In this document: positions 12,743 through 23,395 of the stretch, piece by piece
Position numbering within the stretch: the first letter of the stretch is position 1
Layout: each line of letters begins with the position of its first letter
Assembly (NCBI RefSeq): GCF_037392515.1
Contig: NC_090280.1
Location: 25,363,118 to 25,427,117, forward strand
Direction of reading: 5' to 3'
Origin: Haliotis asinina
Taxonomy: Eukaryota; Mollusca; Gastropoda; Lepetellida; Haliotidae
DNA length: 64,000 nucleotides
Notes under the pieces: model-generated
Database searches by the model: none
What the model was told of the DNA's origin: nothing
The model's input: only the letters and a program-made list of their open reading frames with translations
Translations under genes and position numbers: made by a program

Positions 12743-12903
12743 GTCGCGGTGGCTGAGCGGGCTAGGCGGCTGACTTTGTGTGCTGGCGATTAGGTGCCTG
12801 ACTCTGGGGGTGCGGGTTCGAATCCCGGATGGGAATCAACCGAAAAAAGTACTAGAATTTGTACTTTACTAAGAAAGTGAAATCCCAAATATGACATATG
12901 TTG
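12743..12903 (+). mobile_element. tRNA-Leu/Ser-derived SINE
   Basis: The head contains an A box, TGGCTGAGCGGG, a long variable-arm spacing, and a B box, GGGTTCGAATCCC, i.e. an RNA polymerase III promoter of class II tRNA type. The body ends in a shared 3' region, AAGTGAAATCCCAAATATGA then CATATGTTGCA. The same element occurs as an inverted dimer at 25321-25574. It interrupts the transposase-like pseudogene. The tRNA-like part lacks proper acceptor-stem pairing and is not called as a tRNA gene. Confidence 0.85.
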
Positions 12904-13111
12904 CACTATACTAACTGACGAGGATATTCTTCAGGATTCAAGGAGACAAAAGATCCATGCAGTTCCACGAGGTTCAACAACAAGGTCATGTTTTGATGAC
13001 TGACAGAGGCATTTGTTCCTTGGAAGAAATTTGTCAGTGAAATGTTCTTTTGGCGCAGTGACAAGAGAGACACTTTAAGCAAGGGATTTTCCTCTTCGAC
13101 TTCAGAATAAG

Positions 13112-13386
13112 AGACCCGTGAAGGTCCCGGGGTAGAATAGGCCTTCAGCAACCCATGCTTGCCATAAAAGGTGACTATGCTTGTCGTAAGAGGCGACTAA
13201 CGGGATCGGGTGGTCAGACTAGCTGACTTGGTTGACACACGTCATCGGTTCCCCATTGCGCAGATCGATGCTCATGTTGTTGATCACTGGATTGTCTGGT
13301 CCAGACTCGATTATTTACAGACCGTCGCCATATAGCTGGAATATTGCTAAGCGCGACGTAAAACTAAACTCACTCACTCACTCACT
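13112..13386 (+). mobile_element. Complete SINE with 9-bp target-site duplication
   Basis: The element begins AGACCCGTGAAGGTCCCGG, contains GGATCGGGTGGTCAGAC and GATCACTGGATTGTCTGG, and ends in a (CACT)n tail. It is bounded by the identical 9-mer CAGAATAAG at 13103-13111 and 13387-13395, which defines both ends. This is the SINE family I associate with abalone genomes. It is inserted in the transposase-like pseudogene. Confidence 0.92.
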
Positions 13387-14345
13387 CAGAATAAGTTCTT
13401 CAAACTGTCATTGAGAATCCTCTTCTGGAGATGTTCACCCTGCAAAAGTTCTGAATCTTCTTTCCTAGGCATCTGATGACATGATATACAGATAAACATG
13501 ATATACATAAACAGATGATTTCACTTGAATTATTTGTCTTCATTTCATGACAACCGAGCAGTCTTTTGAATATGAAAACAATGTTCTTCTATCCGTACCA
13601 CAACCCCTACCCAGAGCTCTACGAAGTCTGTATTTTTTGGTAATTGATAGATAAACTTTTTGATTTAATATAAACGTTTTGCTCTGTCTATATCGCGTGC
13701 AGATTTCATTTCGTCTGACATGACGTTGGCAAGCAGCAATTTCTTCATCAGCCTTTTCGATGTTTTGGACGGGGAAATTCCACCATAACAAAGATCTCTA
13801 ACAGTTCTTTTACTTGGTGTCAGTGTGTCGGTGTCATTTCGTGAACTAGAGGCATACTTTGTCTTATAAATCTGAATTTGTTTCACAGATCGTCAGTTTC
13901 GCTTGCAGTTCCTATTCAGTTTCAAATATTCGGGTGTCAGCTTCTCGATCTGCCTCCTTTGTTTACCAGTTATTCTGCTGTTCTTCTCATCCATTCAAAT
14001 CATGAAGGTCAAAATGGGAACTTAACCACGAGTGAACTGCTGGTACTTCCAACATCTCCTAATGTGCTAAAGGCTCCATTGTTTTCCTCTGTTACTTCAT
14101 CATCCAGACGTTTCTTCATCTGATTTTTCCTATCCCTTTTTTCTTCTCCGTGCTTGGCACCCGTTGTCGAACGTTTTCTTTTCTGACTCTGGCATCTCTT
14201 GGGTCTATCAACAATAGGCACGTAATATCAATTCAATCTCTGCCACTCCATTTCAAGAAACATTTCAGCTTCTTCTATTAGTTTTTTCGCCCGATAGTCT
14301 CTTTGTAAGTCTGCCCTGGTTTTTCCCCTAATTGTGATCTGAAAA

Positions 14346-15201
14346 GAAGCAGAAGGATGACTAATGGAAGTCTCTGGCATTTATCATCAGCATGTAATTT
14401 ACGTTACTTGATGTGTTATCGACGTTACCAAATAAAACCAAGTTTTGAGTGAATTCTTTGATGAAAATTCAAGGGATGGATGGGCCAGAACAATGGGCAA
14501 CAACCAAGATATTGTATCTAAAGAGGGCTAGCGATGATTTGTTCAGGTTTAACATTCTGCACTTGATTTAACTGCCCAAAATTCTGAACTCGTAATCTAT
14601 GTTGCCAAAACATTTGATGCTCAAATCACAGAAATGTAAATAATTCCATAGATATGTATCAAACAAACACTTAATTAAGATCAGAAGACTCATTTAATCA
14701 TACAAAACCGTGATCCGTTTAAAAATCTAAAGTTTTATTATGGTATGTAATTACGTTACTAAATCTCTACTACACTTAAATTCTGTCAAGGGCTCCATAT
14801 CATAAAAACGTTGCAGGCAAATATTTGGAATAATGAGTGGTTGACTTTAGGAAGTCAAAAAACTTTACCTGCAGTGGGTTTCGACTCCAAAACTCATCCA
14901 CAATATGTGAACTTCCTTTGCTTCAGTTTTGCATACAGACAATCGAATATAGCAGAAATTGGCACAAATATAAACGGATCATCTACAACTAACATTGTAA
15001 AGGGGAAAGAATTAATGCAAACCACCGAAAATACTGACATGAATTTATTTCATGGTATTGTAGGCTGCAGAATGTAAACCACATCAAACGGTTTGAATAT
15101 GAACGTTTATTTCATTATAGACATTAGAGTGAATGGTTAGTCAGTATGCTACTACATTGCAACAATATGAGTTTCACTTGAAGTTGTGAATTAGTGACAA
15201 C
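14346..15201. other. AT-rich non-coding stretch
   Basis: No gene is recognised. A plus-strand frame at 14811-15077 has no domain, no splice context and no repeat-family resemblance that I can name. Confidence 0.6.
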
Positions 15202-15771
15202 TGTTATGGTTAAGAAAGGTGTAAGAAATCCCCTGTGAACCAGCAAAACAGAACAAAAACAAGTCTATAGCATTCAAACATTGTATTATTTAGCAACGAG
15301 AGACAGTAAGTTATACAAAGTCAAACGTCAACTTCACAATGCTGATTACAAAATTCAATACAAATGAGACAAAATCTAAGGCAATGGGTCACAAGATATT
15401 ATATAGCAAACTCACCAAAGTCTTAGTGTGAGAGAGAAATCAACTATGCAGAATGTAAACAGCAGATAATGTAGATTCAGGCGTTGACAGATTTTGATGA
15501 TCAAGTGTTGGCAGTGATATCCTCCAGTTATGTGTGTCTGTGTGTGTCAACCCACGGCAACTTGCCTTTATATATACTTTTAGTCATTTCCCGAAAGTTC
15601 GGGCACTACTGCCATCTCCAACACCGTAGAATGGTCTTGAAACAGTCTCCCGGAAGTAAACAAACAGAAAACCAAGAGCAGATATTTTCCGGAAAACACT
15701 AAACATTGTGACCCAATAATAATTATTTCTTAGTTAACAACAAAATAGACAGAAAATACATACTCGTAGCA
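15202..15771 (-). mobile_element. Solo LTR of the 19150-26643 retrotransposon family
   Basis: Its reverse complement begins TGCTACGAG and ends CATAACA. It shares GGTTCACAGGGGATTTCTTA and ATTGCCTTAGATTTTGTCTC with the LTRs at 19150-19740 and 26018-26643. CAAC flanks both ends (15198-15201 and 15772-15775), a 4-bp target-site duplication. A TATA-like element (TATATAAAGG on the minus strand, near 15570) sits where an LTR promoter is expected. There is no internal region, so it is the product of LTR-LTR recombination. Confidence 0.85.
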
Positions 15772-15778
15772 CAACTAA

Positions 15779-15800
15779 TATATACACCTGGACTTTAATT

Positions 15801-15831
<31 letters not shown>

Positions 15832-17331
15832 TCATATTTTCCTAATGATGAGAAACAAAACTTGGTATAACTTTTGTACTATTTTGTTGACAATGAAAAA
15901 TCATTGACTGTGAATTGTGAATTGTACCATCTTTTGGCAAATGAAAAAGAGGAAAATTGAGTGAATTCCTGTAATGAAAAAGTATGGTTTAGCCAACATC
16001 AATGGTCAACTGTCTGACAAATTAACAATAAGGAAAGGCCATTTGTTGCCATCTCAAAAGTTTAGCTTCAGTATTGTGTGTATCCACCAGGTGCTCGGAT
16101 GACAGTTTGCACTCTTCTCCTCATACTGTTGGTAAACCTCCTGATGTGATCACGTGGCAATCGCCGCCATTCATCATGTAAAGCAGCTTCCAAATGTGCA
16201 AGAGTCTGTTCAGGAGGTTCCCTCAACCTCACAAGACATCCAAGAAAGTCCCAGATATGCTCTAAAGGATTCAAATCCGGGCTCATAGTTGGCCATGGTA
16301 ATGTGGTGATTCTGAAGATATGCCGTCACTGCACGTGAACGATGTTGCCTGGCATTGTCATGTCTGACTAACGGGCGTGTCGGCAACGGTTGATTATCAA
16401 AATGAGGTACAACAACTGAACGGAAAATATCCTGGATGTACTGTTGACATTGAGATTTCCATGGACAGTCACCATTTGCAATTTACAGTCATGGGAGAGG
16501 CAACCCCAGACCATAACTGATCCTTCACCATAAGGAACAGCAGGATGAACATTTCTGGGCACGTAATCTGTGTTACTATGCCTCCAGACTCTCATCTGTG
16601 ACCATCTGTGACGTGGAGGAGGAACCTGCTCTCGTCTGAACAGTGAACCCTCCTCCATGACCTCAAGTTCCACTGTTGACGAGCCATACACCACTGCAGA
16701 CGATGTCGTTTATGACGATCAGATAGAGTAGGACGTTTGATTACTCTTTTGGACCTCATACCAAGTGCCCTAAGACGTCTTTTGACTGTTCGGGTGGATA
16801 GAAGTCTGTGGTGTAACCATAGGTGTTTCAAAACCGTACTTGTTGCAAAGGGTTCTCGCCTTACCAGACGTGCCAGATTGTGGTTATTTCGAGGTGTTGT
16901 CTTTCTGGGTTGTCCAGACCTTGGACGATCTTTTACATGTCTAGTAGCTTGATGTTTTCGAACAAGCCGACTGATTACTGAGTGACAATACCCCAGTTGT
17001 CGTCCAATGGCTTTGAAGGACATGCCTGTTGCGTGCATGCCAATAATCTGCCACCTCAGGGATTTTTGTCACATTGAGGCAGTAACAGATTTCTTTTCTT
17101 GTACACAGAAAGTGTATCACAGAGAAAGTGGATTTTGAGAAAAGTGAGGGTTGCATGCTTCATGTGCCCAAAGCATGCTTTACATGGAAAGCAAAGGAAC
17201 TTAATGACCTTTTTCGACTACTAGAGATGTGTCCTTATACAGATGTATGATAGATTTTTAACTTTATCTAACAATTGTGTTTTTATCATGATATATATTA
17301 GGGGGTGCTTAATTAAAGTCCAGGTGTATAT
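15779..17331 (-). mobile_element. Tc1/mariner-type DNA transposon with intact inverted repeats
   Basis: Terminal inverted repeats TACACCTGGACTTTAATTAA are present at 15783-15802 and, inverted, at about 17310-17329. TA dinucleotides flank them, as expected for Tc1/mariner. The length, about 1.55 kb, is normal for the superfamily. A (CA)n run lies just inside the left repeat. It sits exactly between two minus-strand LTRs of one family. Confidence 0.9.
16068..17038 (-). pseudogene. Tc1-like transposase, frameshifted
   Basis: The N-terminal part (17038-16592) has a helix-turn-helix of the Tc1 type (MSFKAIGRQLGYCHSVISRL), a GRPR-like linker (RSGQPRKTT) and the first catalytic block, HCSDESRF. A frame change near 16600-16690 leads to GEGSVMVWGCLS. 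Another change near 16370-16440 precedes DNARQHRSRAV, which carries the second catalytic aspartate, and then SPDLNPLEHIWD with the last acidic residue (about 16290-16250). The domain order and about 330-residue length are normal, but at least two frame changes make it non-functional as read. Transposase of this type cuts and pastes the element at TA sites. Confidence 0.9.
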
Positions 17332-17333
17332 AT

Positions 17334-18002
17334 TGTTACGGGTAATAAATTGCAGTGACAAAATGGATCAGAAATCCCCTTTGAACCATCACATTATAAC
17401 ATGGAAAAGTCTAAAACATTCAATAACATACTGAGCAAACACTGAGACAGTTACAGTGAATCACAATACACATTTCTAGATGCAATGTAACTGAGTCACG
17501 AGCCTTCTACAAATGGGTCACAAATATTAAATGTTAATTCACCAGAATCTCCCCATTTTGCAGTTAGATCAGATATATTAACTGAAGTTTGCTTCCACAT
17601 TGGGCAGTCAGGCATGCAAGGTCAGTTTTGAATATGATGCTGTTGGCAATAAGACGTTGATAGGCCAAGAAAAAACCCAAAAAAACCAGTAATTCCGAGT
17701 GTGTCCCTCAACGCTACAACCATCCTTTATATAAACCGACGTAGCGTCGGGAACATTCGGGCACAGCGTAGCGCTATCAGTATTCAGTGAGAATGTTCAC
17801 AAACTGGAAATAAACAATAGATCGCCAAGGGCAGGTAACTGGAGCGCTATCAAATAGGCCCGCCGCTAAAAGTTCCATTGCCATTGAACATAAATTTAGC
17901 TGATAATAAAAGTGACTCACAATCCATATCTGAAACTCTAAACATTGAGACCCAATGATAACTTACACTTAATCAATGATAATACAGATTACAGAAAACA
18001 TA
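17334..18002 (-). mobile_element. Second solo LTR of the same family, diverged and truncated
   Basis: On the plus strand it begins TGTTACGGG and shares AGAAATCCCC and ATGGGTCACA blocks with the LTR at 15202-15771. The outer end (TGCTACG) is replaced by the adjoining microsatellite. A TATA-like TTTATATAAAGG (minus strand, near 17730) is followed by a short inverted motif around ACGTAGCGTCGGG. The start is only a few bases from the Tc1-like inverted repeat. Confidence 0.7.
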
Positions 18003-18027
18003 CAGACACACACAGACACAGACACAG

Positions 18028-18115
<88 letters not shown>

Positions 18116-18125
18116 TGGGGTGGGG
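18003..18125. repeat. Compound microsatellite (CAGACA)n-(GATA)n-(GA)n-(GGGGT)n
   Basis: Direct reading shows consecutive runs of CAGACA, then GATA, then GA, then GGGGT units. Length variation is expected. No coding meaning. Confidence 0.97.
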
Positions 18126-18329
18126 TGAGGGGTTGTTGCACATTGTTTCTGGAATGTTTTAGAAGATCATGCATGACCAAACGCAACCAGAATCTGTGTT
18201 ATCAATCAGGATTGTCATGATGTGCGTGGATGCCATGCAGTACGAATATCAGGCACAATGATTCTTTCCACGTGCAGAGAATGAGTACAGCATGTGACTA
18301 TAAAAAACCCTAGTGAATCTCACAATTTC

Positions 18330-19085
18330 ATCGACGATCTTTGCAAGTACTGTACACCGCTGCCTGTCGAAATCATGCAACTGGACGATTGCAAGCTGGC
18401 GAATCAAAGAATGAGGTGGCAAGGATCTTCAACGTTCATCCCAGCACAATAACTCGATATTGGGATCGATTTCGTCAAACAAATTCGACAAATGACCTTC
18501 CACGATCAGGAAGACCTAGAGTCTCCACACCTGCCCAAGATCGGAACATCCGGGTAACCCACCTACGTGACCGCCATCGTACCGCCCGGAACACAGCACG
18601 AGAACAGTTCGAGAAGTAGGAATAGGTGCCAAACGTCCAAAAGTTGCCCCCTCCATGACACGACTACATCGACGTCGACGAGTGAGAGGGTGTAACACAG
18701 TGCTGCCATGGAACCTGGCAAACTGGAGGCACATATGGTTTAGCAGAATTTTCACCAGTTGCTCCACATGCTGTAGGAAGAATGGAGAAGGATTCCACAA
18801 CAACACATCCAACGACTGATTCGATCTGTACCCAGGAGATGTCGGTCTGTCGAAGCAGCTGGAGGTGGTCATATGAGGTACTGACTTCAACACCACTTGG
18901 TGGGCAGCAGTAATGACTGTGATGACTGTTATTCTTATGAAATATGGACAAGATAGCAATGCATTGCTCCACAGAATTGTATTGATATATCATTGTTTTC
19001 CGTTGATGTACTAGCAAATAACACCAACTTTTCATTGATATTTTGGTTTTGGATTTCAATTTTTCGAGGAGTGTAACTTTGAAAC
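18330..19085 (+). pseudogene. Second Tc1-like transposase remnant
   Basis: The segment 18341-18619 encodes a transposase-type helix-turn-helix (ATGRLQAGESKNEVARIFNV) followed by HPSTITRYWDRF and a GRPR linker (LPRSGRPRVSTPAQDRNIR). The frame then breaks. RLHRRRRVRGCNTVLPW is still readable near 18660, but the catalytic DDE blocks are missing or unrecognisable. The sequence to about 19085 looks like the 3' end of the element. The family differs from the 15779-17331 element. I could not match inverted repeats at both ends. Confidence 0.75.
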
Positions 19086-19149
19086 CAGTTCAAATGTGAC
19101 CCATCCTGTATGTATGTACGTACGTATGTATGCATGTGTGTGTGTGTGC

Positions 19150-19740
19150 TGCTACGAGAGTGTATTTTCCGTGATTTGAATTGTTATTAATTATTTTTGC
19201 GGTAGTTGTAATTGGGTCACAATATTAAAGGTTTTAGTGTTCGTTATTGTGGGTTACATTTCCTTCGGAAAATTATTTAAGTGATACGCCTCTAAGGTAG
19301 TATTTTAGAGGCAACACCATTGTTCTGGAAATTGTTCCATTGTCTGTGAAATGACTGAAGGGTATATATATGGGCTGCTTTCTGTGTTGGGATGGACACA
19401 GACACATTACTGGAGTTTACACCATCATCAATCGCTGCCAACGCTTCATCTTCATAGCCGCCGTCAGACCGCTTACTGTGTTATATTCTGCATGACTGTT
19501 TCTCTCTTGCACTAAGGCTTTGGTGTGTTTACTATACATCTTGTGACCCATTGCCTTAGATTTTGTCTCATTTATTGTATTTGAAATCGATATTGTATAA
19601 TTGAATTGTGACTTTGTATAACTTGCTGTCTTTACAAAATCATACAAAATTTGAATGGTTTACACATGTCTTTGTTCTGTTTTGCTGGTTCACAGGGGAT
19701 TTCTTACATCGTTTGTCACGGCAAATTCTTGACCGTAACA
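19150..19740 (+). repeat. 5' LTR
   Basis: It starts TGCTACGAGAGTG and ends CCGTAACA, giving the usual TG...CA borders, and matches 26018-26643 along its length. A TATATATATGGG box at about 19362 is followed by a probable transcription start near 19390-19400. The right border lies 4 bp before the primer-binding site. Confidence 0.93.
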
Positions 19741-19744
19741 AAAT

Positions 19745-19761
19745 TGGGGGCTCGTCCGGGA
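19745..19761 (+). promoter_or_regulatory. Primer-binding site, tRNA-Pro type
   Basis: TGGGGGCTCGTCCGGGA is complementary to the 3' end of animal tRNA-Pro including CCA. It lies 4 bp after the 5' LTR, where minus-strand cDNA synthesis would start. Confidence 0.88.
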
Positions 19762-19818
19762 GAGAATTCATTTGACATTTGAGACCATTTGTGAAATTTA
19801 TTTCAAATTTCTGCAATT

Positions 19819-20884
19819 TTGCAACAAGTTAATTTTGTATTGTCCCCTGACACTGAGACAATTGGTCAGTTGCGGAAATCAGATTTATTGCAAATTTCTT
19901 CACGTCTCAAACTTGATGCCAAACCTGCAATGAGGAAATTTCAGATTTTGAAAATTGTGTTGAATCACAATATTGATGAGGGAGGTTTTAAAGATGATGT
20001 TTTTAGAAATGGTCCAAGAGGAAGGTTCAGATCAATTGGAAACAAAGAAATTTCAAATTCAAAAAGAGGAAAACAAAAAACAAGAAGAACAGAAAAGGTT
20101 GGATATAGATAAAGTAAACGAAATGGAAATGAAAAAGTTTGAAATGGAGAAAGAAATACAATTGAAGATATTGCAAGTTTTCAAAACCGTTTTCAGCCCT
20201 CAGATTCTTCCTCTTTTGATGTTGCAAGGCATGCTAAACTGGTACCCCAATTTCATTAGAAAGGAGTAGACAAGTATTGTCTACATTTTGAGAGTTGCTG
20301 CAAATTGCAAGTGACCTAGGGAGTCTTGGACTATATTACTGCAAACTGTTTTGAAGAGAAAAGCTCAGGATGCTTATTCAGCTTTGTAGATACAGCAAGA
20401 GTACACTTTTGAAAGCTTATGAGTTAGTGCCTGAGGTTTATCGTCAGAAATTCAGAAATGCTCACAAAAGGGACAATGAGACCTCTGTTTGCTAGAGAAA
20501 AGGAGACATTGTTTGACAGGTGGTGTGGGTCAAAAGGAGGTCACAGATTTTGGTTTGAGTGTTCATTCTGACCTTAGGACTTATTTGGATGAACGAAAGG
20601 TTGATGACTTACATAAAGCAGCAATGTTGGCAGATGGTTATTGTTTGACTCAGAAGAGTTCTTTTAGGTTTCTGGGCAAAGTTTTCTGGCCAAAAGGACT
20701 TTACCCCGGTTAAGACTTCAGGACATGAAGGTTACAGTGGTGTTAGAACAGGTTCAAATTCTAGTGGCAAGCAGTCACATAATTTTCAGTCTAAGCCTAA
20801 GATTACCAGTGGTTCTGATCCTGTTTGTGTGTATTGTAAGAAGTCAGGTCTTTGGATTTCTGCATGTTACAAACTCCAGTTTAG
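19819..20884 (+). pseudogene. gag remnant with zinc knuckle
   Basis: The N-terminal part (19819-20112) shows a SAP-like start (QLRKSDLLQISSRLKL) and continues, in another frame, into a long charged helix rich in EMEKFEME-type residues. Capsid-like blocks follow in broken frames, including SVHSDLRTYLDERKVDDL (about 20560-20620), then a CCHC knuckle, CVYCKKSGLWISACY (about 20823-20867), in which the usual histidine is replaced. Gag would form the particle and package element RNA. At least four stops or frame changes are present. Confidence 0.8.
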
Positions 20885-21011
20885 AAATCAGGCTACAGGT
20901 TCCCTAAGTGCTTTTGTGTCCATCGCACCTAAGCCTTTCTTTCCAGGTGGTTCTGATTAGAGTTTTGTTTGGGAGAGTAAGTCTCCAGATTCTGTAGTTC
21001 AGAGGGAGTTT

Positions 21012-21470
21012 TTGCCCTTTGTTTACAAGGGAGATAAATCTACCCTACGACCCGTTATTATCTTGAGGGATACTGGAGCTCTTCAATCTCTGATTTTGAA
21101 GGATATTTTGCCTTTTTCTGATGAGCCTTCAGATGTTTTGCTTCAGGGTATAGGTGGTAATTCTTCTGCTCCTCTCCATTTTGTGAATTTGACTTCAGAT
21201 CTGATTTCAGTTGAGGTGAAAGTTGGTGTTCTTGATTCTGTCCCAGTTCGGGGTGTCACTTTGTTGATCGATAATGATCTAATGGGGGCCAGAGATGGTG
21301 CTGATCCTATTGTCACTGTTTCGGAGGAGAGTTCAGTTAGAACAGAAAAGGTGGAGGATGAATTTCCAGGTATTTTTGCCATCTTGTGCAGTGACTCGTT
21401 CAATTATCTTCAAAGAGGACTTCTTGATAAGTCAGATAGTTTGTCAGGTGGTGAACACATTCTTTCCTGA
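21012..21470 (+). pseudogene. Retrotransposon aspartic protease
   Basis: The frame holds the active-site block LRDTGALQSLIL (DTG at 21069-21077) and the C-terminal block VTLLIDNDLMGARD typical of Gypsy-type proteases, where it is usually LLLGNDLAG. Protease releases Gag and Pol proteins. This stretch of about 150 residues is one of the better preserved parts. It stops just before the integrase. Confidence 0.8.
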
Positions 21471-21499
21471 AAGCAGTTTATTAATTCACAGGGTGAGGA

Positions 21500-22900
21500 T
21501 GTTGAAGTGCAGAAGTTGGCTAGTAAGGTTGTTTCTTTTGAGGAGGTTGGCAAGGTTCCAGTTTGTTATTACTACAAGGACGGTGTTCTGATAGGAAAGA
21601 TAGGTTGCCAGATGTTCCTGCAGAGGATGAATGGAAATTGTACCATCAAATTGTGGTATCAAAATTATTTCAAAAACATGTACTTTCACTGGCACATGAA
21701 AGTCCCATGGCAAGTCATCTAGGTGTAAACAAAACTTTAAAGAAAAGAAAATTTTGGCACATTTCTTTCGGCTCAGTTTGAGACAAGAAATTTTGCAAGA
21801 CCTTTCATGCATGTCAAATTGTTGGAAAACCAAACCAGAAAATTCCTTCCGCTCCCTTGAAACCTATACCAGCTTTTGAGGAACCTTTCAGTAGAGTTAT
21901 TATTGATTGTGTTGGTCCACTACCTAAGACTAAGTCTGGTATTTGCTCAGTATCATGTGTGCTTCTACCAGATTTCCTGAAGCAATTCCGCTTCATGGGA
22001 TTGGTGCTCCTGTGACTGTCAAGGTTTTCACCTTTGTTGGTTTGCCAGATGTTGTTCAGTCTGATCAGGTCTCAAATTTTATGTCTAAGGTGTTTCAACA
22101 GGCTATGTACCGATTTGGTATTAAGCAAGTTAAGTCTAGTGCTTATCATCCAGAGTCACAGAGGGCGTATGGGGAGGTTTCATCAAACTTTGAAAAATAT
22201 GATCAAGACTTATTGTTTTGAGACCGAGAAAGATTGGGATGAGGGTGTGCATTTGTTGTTTGCTGTCAGAGAGTCAGTTCAGGAAAGTTTAGGGTTTAGC
22301 CCCTTTGAACTTGTATTTGGTCACAGAGTGTGTGGACCACTAAAACACTTAAAAGAACAATGGCTCAATGACAGACCTGAGATCAATCTCTTAGACTATG
22401 TGTCTACATTTAATGACAGACTATCAAAAGCAAGTGAGTTGGCCAGAAAAACCTCGCAAGTTTCATAAGAAAAAAAGAAGCTAAACTATGACAGAAAGTC
22501 AAAAGAGAGAAATTTTACTTGTGGTGAGAGAGTGTTAGTTTTGCTTCCCATTCCTGGTCAGCCACTGAGAGCAAGATATCATGGTCCATATGTTGTTGAC
22601 AAAAAGTTTAGCAACACAGACTATGTCGTCCTGAGGCCTGGTCGTGGTAAACAAAAGAGATTGTGTCATGTCAACATGATTAAGAAATATCATGACAGGT
22701 TAGAAAACAAACATGTCAATAGTATTGCCACACTCTCCCCAGTTACTGATTGTACTAAAGACAACTGCGAAAATGTTGACAACATTGGTAATTGTGTTAA
22801 CAATGTGAAGTTTGATTATCTTAGTGATAATGTTTCACCAAAGTTGAAAAATTCTGATGTGTTAACTCACCTTGATGAGAAACTATCACATTTATCCTGA
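21500..22900 (+). pseudogene. Integrase, Gypsy-type, located upstream of RT
   Basis: In broken frames the domains run in order. The HHCC zinc-binding region has LAHESPMASHLGVNKTL then CKTFHACQ (about 21690-21825; one cysteine lost). The catalytic core starts at VIIDCVGPLP (about 21895-21925), continues with SDQVSNFMSK (about 22060) and FHQTLKNMIKTY (about 22180). The C-terminal GPY/F module has RARYHGPYVV (about 22570-22600). Integrase inserts cDNA into the host genome. Stops and frame changes are frequent. The position, before RT, is the point of interest. Confidence 0.88.
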
Positions 22901-23395
22901 GCAGAGAGTTCAAATGTCAGATTTGCTTTATGAGTTCAAGTCAAGTCTTTTATTTCGTATGAAGGCCATCGACCCATATACAGTTATACAGATACATACA
23001 TATATATGTTGAATGATACACAAGTACACCTGATATATGCTGTAGATCTTCAATCTGGGCCGGAGTTCTGTCACTTACTTCTTGATGTGCCTGGTCGAAC
23101 TGATGTTGTTAGCCATGATATATATGTAGGTGATGCTCTGCCTGTAAAACAACACCCATATCGGATGAATCCAGTGAAGCGTGAAATTCTGCGGAAAGAG
23201 GTGCAATACATGCTGGACATTGACATCACTGAACCCAGTGACAGTCCGTGGAGTTCACCATGTGTTCTTGTGCCGAAGAGTGGAGGTGGTTGGCGCTGCT
23301 GTGCTGACATGAAAGCTGTCAATGCTCTCTCACGAACTGATTCGTATTCTATTCCGAGAATGGACGATTACATTGATCGCATTGGTCAAGCTAGG

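Larger units (their letters stand above)
11850..14345 (-). pseudogene. Decayed transposase-like multicopy gene
   Basis: Read right to left, broken frames form a consistent series. A basic N-terminal stretch (TRADLQRDYRAKKLIEEAEM, about 14335-14270) is followed by a lysine/arginine-rich segment ending LVVKFPF (14010-14220), a segment with ITKKYRLRRALG (about 13640), an acidic segment (12906-13150), LSQTFTCSCADEVQKAYW with NYVFASDD (about 12420-12620), and a C-terminal stretch with FKWPRKEDAIWV (about 11900-11960). From memory this order resembles a large uncharacterised family of transposon-linked proteins multicopy in fish and invertebrate genomes; I cannot name the family. Stops, frameshifts and two SINE insertions show it is dead. 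An alternative is a decayed multi-exon host gene. Confidence 0.5.

Noticed and set aside
12743..12830. A functional tRNA-Leu or tRNA-Ser gene
   Set aside because: A and B boxes are good, but stem pairing is poor, the body continues into a SINE 3' region, and the same sequence occurs at another site as a dimer.
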